Assembly (NCBI RefSeq): GCF_006716445.1
Contig: NZ_VFPA01000004.1
Location: forward strand, 434,001 to 498,000
From: Pseudonocardia kunmingensis
Lineage (GTDB): Bacteria; Actinomycetota; Actinomycetes; Mycobacteriales; Pseudonocardiaceae
DNA length: 64,000 nucleotides
Direction of reading: 5' to 3'
The notes under the pieces were generated by a model. It was not told where the DNA came from. It saw only the letters and a program-made list of their open reading frames with translations, and did no database searches. How positions within the stretch are numbered: the first letter of the stretch is position 1; every line of letters starts with the position of its first letter. The translations under genes were made by a program, and so were the position numbers. Shown here in pieces: positions 61,754-64,000 of the stretch.

Positions 61754-62014
61754 ATGAAGGGCGACCGCGTAGAGATCGTCATCGATGCAGGCAGCGGCAC
61801 CACGCGCACGTACGAGATCGCGGCCACGCGCGCCGGCCGCAAGGTCGGCATCACCCAGTCGAGGGGCGTCGTCGAGGTGAGCGAGACCACGCGCGGCGGC
61901 AGCACCGTCCGCACGGCCCGCTTCCTGTCCAACCGGGTGCTGGCGCTGGTCGAGCACCCGGCGAGCGACAATCCGGTCGCGGACGAGATCCTCCCCGCCC
62001 TACGCTCCGTCTGA
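61754..62014 (+). CDS. Small conserved hypothetical protein
   Basis: An 86-residue protein (VEIVIDAGSGTTRTYEIAAT, ITQSRGVVEVSETTRGGSTV, RTARFLSNRVLALVEHPA) of mostly beta character without cysteines or membrane segments. No family is recognised. CGAACACC precedes the ATG without a clear ribosome site. It stands alone after the repeat-bearing non-coding stretch and 29 bp before hrpA; cotranscription is possible. Confidence 0.6.
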   Translation: MKGDRVEIVIDAGSGTTRTYEIAATRAGRKVGITQSRGVVEVSETTRGGSTVRTARFLSNRVLALVEHPASDNPVADEILPALRSV

Positions 62015-62043
62015 CACCCGACCCCAGGCAGACTCTTCCCCCG

Positions 62044-64000
62044 ATGTCCTCTCCCGCGGCCCGAGCCGCTGACGCGCGCCCCGCGCAGGCCGACCCGTCC
62101 CCGCCCGCCGTCCCCTCCCGCGACGGCGACCCGGGCAGCGAGGTGGCCCGTGGTGGCGACCGGCCGGGCCGCGGGAGCGCCGATGACGGGCGGCCGGGGC
62201 GCCGCAGGCCCCGTCGCCGTGGCGGCCGCCGCCGGGACGCGGCCGAGGAGCCGCCCGTACCCCCCGACGCCCCACCGGTCTCCGATGCCGAGCTCGACGC
62301 GCTCGCCGAGCGCATCCCCGCCCTGTCCCTGCTGGACGCGCACCGCCTCGGCCGCCGCCTCGACACCGCGCGCCGCACCCGCGACGGGCAGGCCCGCGCC
62401 CGGGCGGCCGCGGGGATAGCGGCGGCCGTCGACACCGCAGAACAGCGCATGGCCGCGCGCCGCGCCGCCGTGCCCGCGGTCCGCTACCCGGAGGCGCTGC
62501 CGGTCAGCGCCCGCCGCGACGACATCGCCGCGGCCATCCGCGACCACCAGGTCGTGATCGTCGCCGGTGAGACGGGTTCGGGGAAGACCACGCAGATCCC
62601 GAAGATCTGCCTCGAGCTCGGCCGCGGCGTCACCGGCCTGATCGGCCACACGCAGCCGCGGCGGCTGGCCGCGCGCACCGTGGCGGGGCGCATCGCCGAG
62701 GAGCTGGGCACCGAGCTGGGCGGGACGGTCGGCTGGAAGGTGCGGTTCACCGACCACGTCGGCGAGAACACGCTGGTCAAGCTGATGACCGACGGCATCC
62801 TGCTCGCCGAGCTGTCCGGTGACAAGATGCTGCGCCAGTACGACACGTTGATCATCGACGAGGCCCACGAGCGCAGCCTCAACATCGACTTCATCCTCGG
62901 CTACCTCACGCAGCTGCTCCCGCGCCGGCCGGACCTCAAGGTGATCATCACCTCGGCCACCATCGACGTCGACCGCTTCGCGAAGCACTTCGACGCGCCC
63001 GTCGTCGAGGTGTCCGGCCGCAGCTACCCCGTCGAGGTCCGCTACCGGCCGGTGGTCGACCTCGACGATCCGGACCACGACCCGGACCGCGACCAGCTCG
63101 ACGCCATCGGCGACGCCGTGGCCGAGCTGCAGCGCGAGGGTGACGGCGACATCCTCGTGTTCCTGCCCGGCGAGCGCGAGATCCGCGACACGGCCGACGC
63201 CCTGGTCAAGCGGGGCCTGCACAACACCGAGATCCTGCCGCTGTTCGCGCGGCTGTCCACCGCCGAGCAGCACCGGGTGTTCGCACCGCACCCGGGCCGG
63301 CGCGTCGTCCTCGCCACGAACGTCGCCGAGACGTCGCTGACGGTGCCGGGCATCCGCTACGTCGTCGACACCGGCACCGCCCGCATCTCCCGCTACTCGC
63401 GGCGGTTGAAGGTGCAGCGGCTGCCGATCGAGAAGATCTCGCAGGCCAGCGCCAACCAGCGCGCCGGGCGCTGCGGCCGCGTGGCCGACGGCATCGCGAT
63501 CCGTCTCTACAGCGAGGACGACTTCGACGCGCGCCCGGAGTTCACCGACCCGGAGATCCTGCGCACGAACCTCGCGTCGGTCATCCTGCAGATGATCTCC
63601 CTCGACCTCGGCGAGCTCACCGAGTTCCCGTTCGTCGAACGGCCCGACGCGCGCGCCGTCGGCGACGGGCTCGCGCTGCTGCAGGAGCTCGGTGCCCTCG
63701 AGGGCCGCACGCTCACGGCCGTGGGCCGGGCGCTCGCCGCGCTGCCGGTCGACCCCCGCCTGGGCCGCATGCTCGTGGAGGCCGACCGCAACGGCTGCCT
63801 GCGCGAGGTGCTCGTCATCGCCGCCGCGCTGTCCGTGCAGGACCCCCGCGAGCGCCCGCAGGATCAGCGCCAGGCCGCCGACGAGAAGCACGCCCGCTTC
63901 GCCGGGGAGTGGACGGTCGGCGACTCGACCCTCGACGCCGGCGGCTCGGACTTCCTGGCGTTGCTCAACCTCTGGCGCTACGTCGCCGACCGGCGCCAGG
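62044..64000 (+). CDS. hrpA: ATP-dependent RNA helicase HrpA (partial, 3' end outside window)
   Basis: The first 652 residues of a DEAH-box helicase. A disordered Arg/Gly/Pro-rich N-terminus (about 1-75) is followed by a short helical region, then the helicase core: GETGSGKTTQIPK (Walker A, about 176), GHTQPRRLAARTVAGRIAEE (Ia), IIDEAHERSLNIDF (DEAH, about 272), ITSATID (III), VFLPGEREIRD (IV), LATNVAETSLTVPGIRYVVD (V) and QRAGRCGRV (VI). HrpA acts on mRNA and stalled ribosomes. The ATG at 62044 was chosen as the first good start after the small upstream gene. Truncated by the window edge. Confidence 0.94.
   Translation, partial: MSSPAARAADARPAQADPSPPAVPSRDGDPGSEVARGGDRPGRGSADDGRPGRRRPRRRGGRRRDAAEEPPVPPDAPPVSDAELDALAERIPALSLLDAHRLGRRLDTARRTRDGQARARAAAGIAAAVDTAEQRMAARRAAVPAVRYPEALPVSARRDDIAAAIRDHQVVIVAGETGSGKTTQIPKICLELGRGVTGLIGHTQPRRLAARTVAGRIAEELGTELGGTVGWKVRFTDHVGENTLVKLMTDGILLAELSGDKMLRQYDTLIIDEAHERSLNIDFILGYLTQLLPRRPDLKVIITSATIDVDRFAKHFDAPVVEVSGRSYPVEVRYRPVVDLDDPDHDPDRDQLDAIGDAVAELQREGDGDILVFLPGEREIRDTADALVKRGLHNTEILPLFARLSTAEQHRVFAPHPGRRVVLATNVAETSLTVPGIRYVVDTGTARISRYSRRLKVQRLPIEKISQASANQRAGRCGRVADGIAIRLYSEDDFDARPEFTDPEILRTNLASVILQMISLDLGELTEFPFVERPDARAVGDGLALLQELGALEGRTLTAVGRALAALPVDPRLGRMLVEADRNGCLREVLVIAAALSVQDPRERPQDQRQAADEKHARFAGEWTVGDSTLDAGGSDFLALLNLWRYVADRRQ

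Overview
The window is high-GC actinobacterial DNA. Its gene content (SepH, DUF2537, DUF2530, HBHA next to an XRE regulator and a DUF2516 protein, MurB next to an L,D-transpeptidase, SerC without a leader) and its many GTG and leaderless starts fit a member of the Pseudonocardiaceae, most likely Pseudonocardia or a close relative. The order serC-sepH-DUF2537-trmH and the groups XRE-hbhA-DUF2516 and ldt-murB-DUF2505 resemble, from memory, blocks on mycobacterial chromosomes. The window is therefore mostly core chromosome with accessory insertions. No insertion sequence, prophage or CRISPR array was seen.

Layout. 1-8298: an alpha-mannoside locus. A leftward operon encodes a lipoprotein binding protein, two ABC permeases and a GH38 alpha-mannosidase cut by the window edge. 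A rightward operon encodes mannose-6-phosphate isomerase, a ROK sugar kinase and a LacI regulator. The shared control region carries back-to-back promoters, each with its -10 covered by a copy of one 14-bp repeat. 8300-14478: tandem nested palindromes, serC, sepH, DUF2537, trmH and a GCS2-type glutamate-cysteine ligase. 14662-19043: a tightly coupled operon that looks like a cut-down type IV secretion/conjugation module: a micro-ORF, a Pro-rich protein, a P-loop protein lacking Walker lysines, a transglycosylase/DD-peptidase-like wall hydrolase, a VirB8-like membrane protein and a GH16 glycosidase, ending in a perfect hairpin. 19127-29768: purine permeases (NCS2, NCS1), DUF2530, an SDR, an MFS/SMP-30 operon, murB-ldt, DUF2505 and purU. 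29828-38893: lon (with a ClgR-type box), a HelD/HelR helicase divergent from a TetR regulator, YbaK, DUF2516, HBHA, XRE and DUF445.

39275-45195: a small Prim-Pol-like protein, an internally shortened epimerase, cspA, an acyl desaturase, a secreted Pro/Ala protein with DEP repeats, a truncated MftR-like fragment and a diguanylate cyclase. 45456-45740: tRNA-Glu, tRNA-Asp and tRNA-Phe on the minus strand. 45888-64000: small conserved proteins, an SGNH esterase, PrpE, an excalibur protein with a sortase, a GntR-TetR fusion regulator with an amidohydrolase, a 3Fe-4S ferredoxin, DUF1707, an acyl-CoA ligase, an MFS carrier, CinA/DUF72, an SDR lacking its catalytic Tyr with a serine beta-lactamase-like protein, a 725-bp repeat-bearing non-coding stretch and the start of hrpA.

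The strongest unexplained signal is a set of long near-perfect palindromes at the ends of transcription units, which fall into sequence families. One family (core GACGAACGGCACTYTCGTCGG) occurs three times, another (GCACCTTGGAGCC arms) twice, and a nested 89-bp unit occurs as a tandem pair. They sit where terminators should be, and one copy supplies the stop codon of a truncated gene. The second candidate system is the 14662-19004 operon. All functional statements come from reading motifs by eye; no database search was run.
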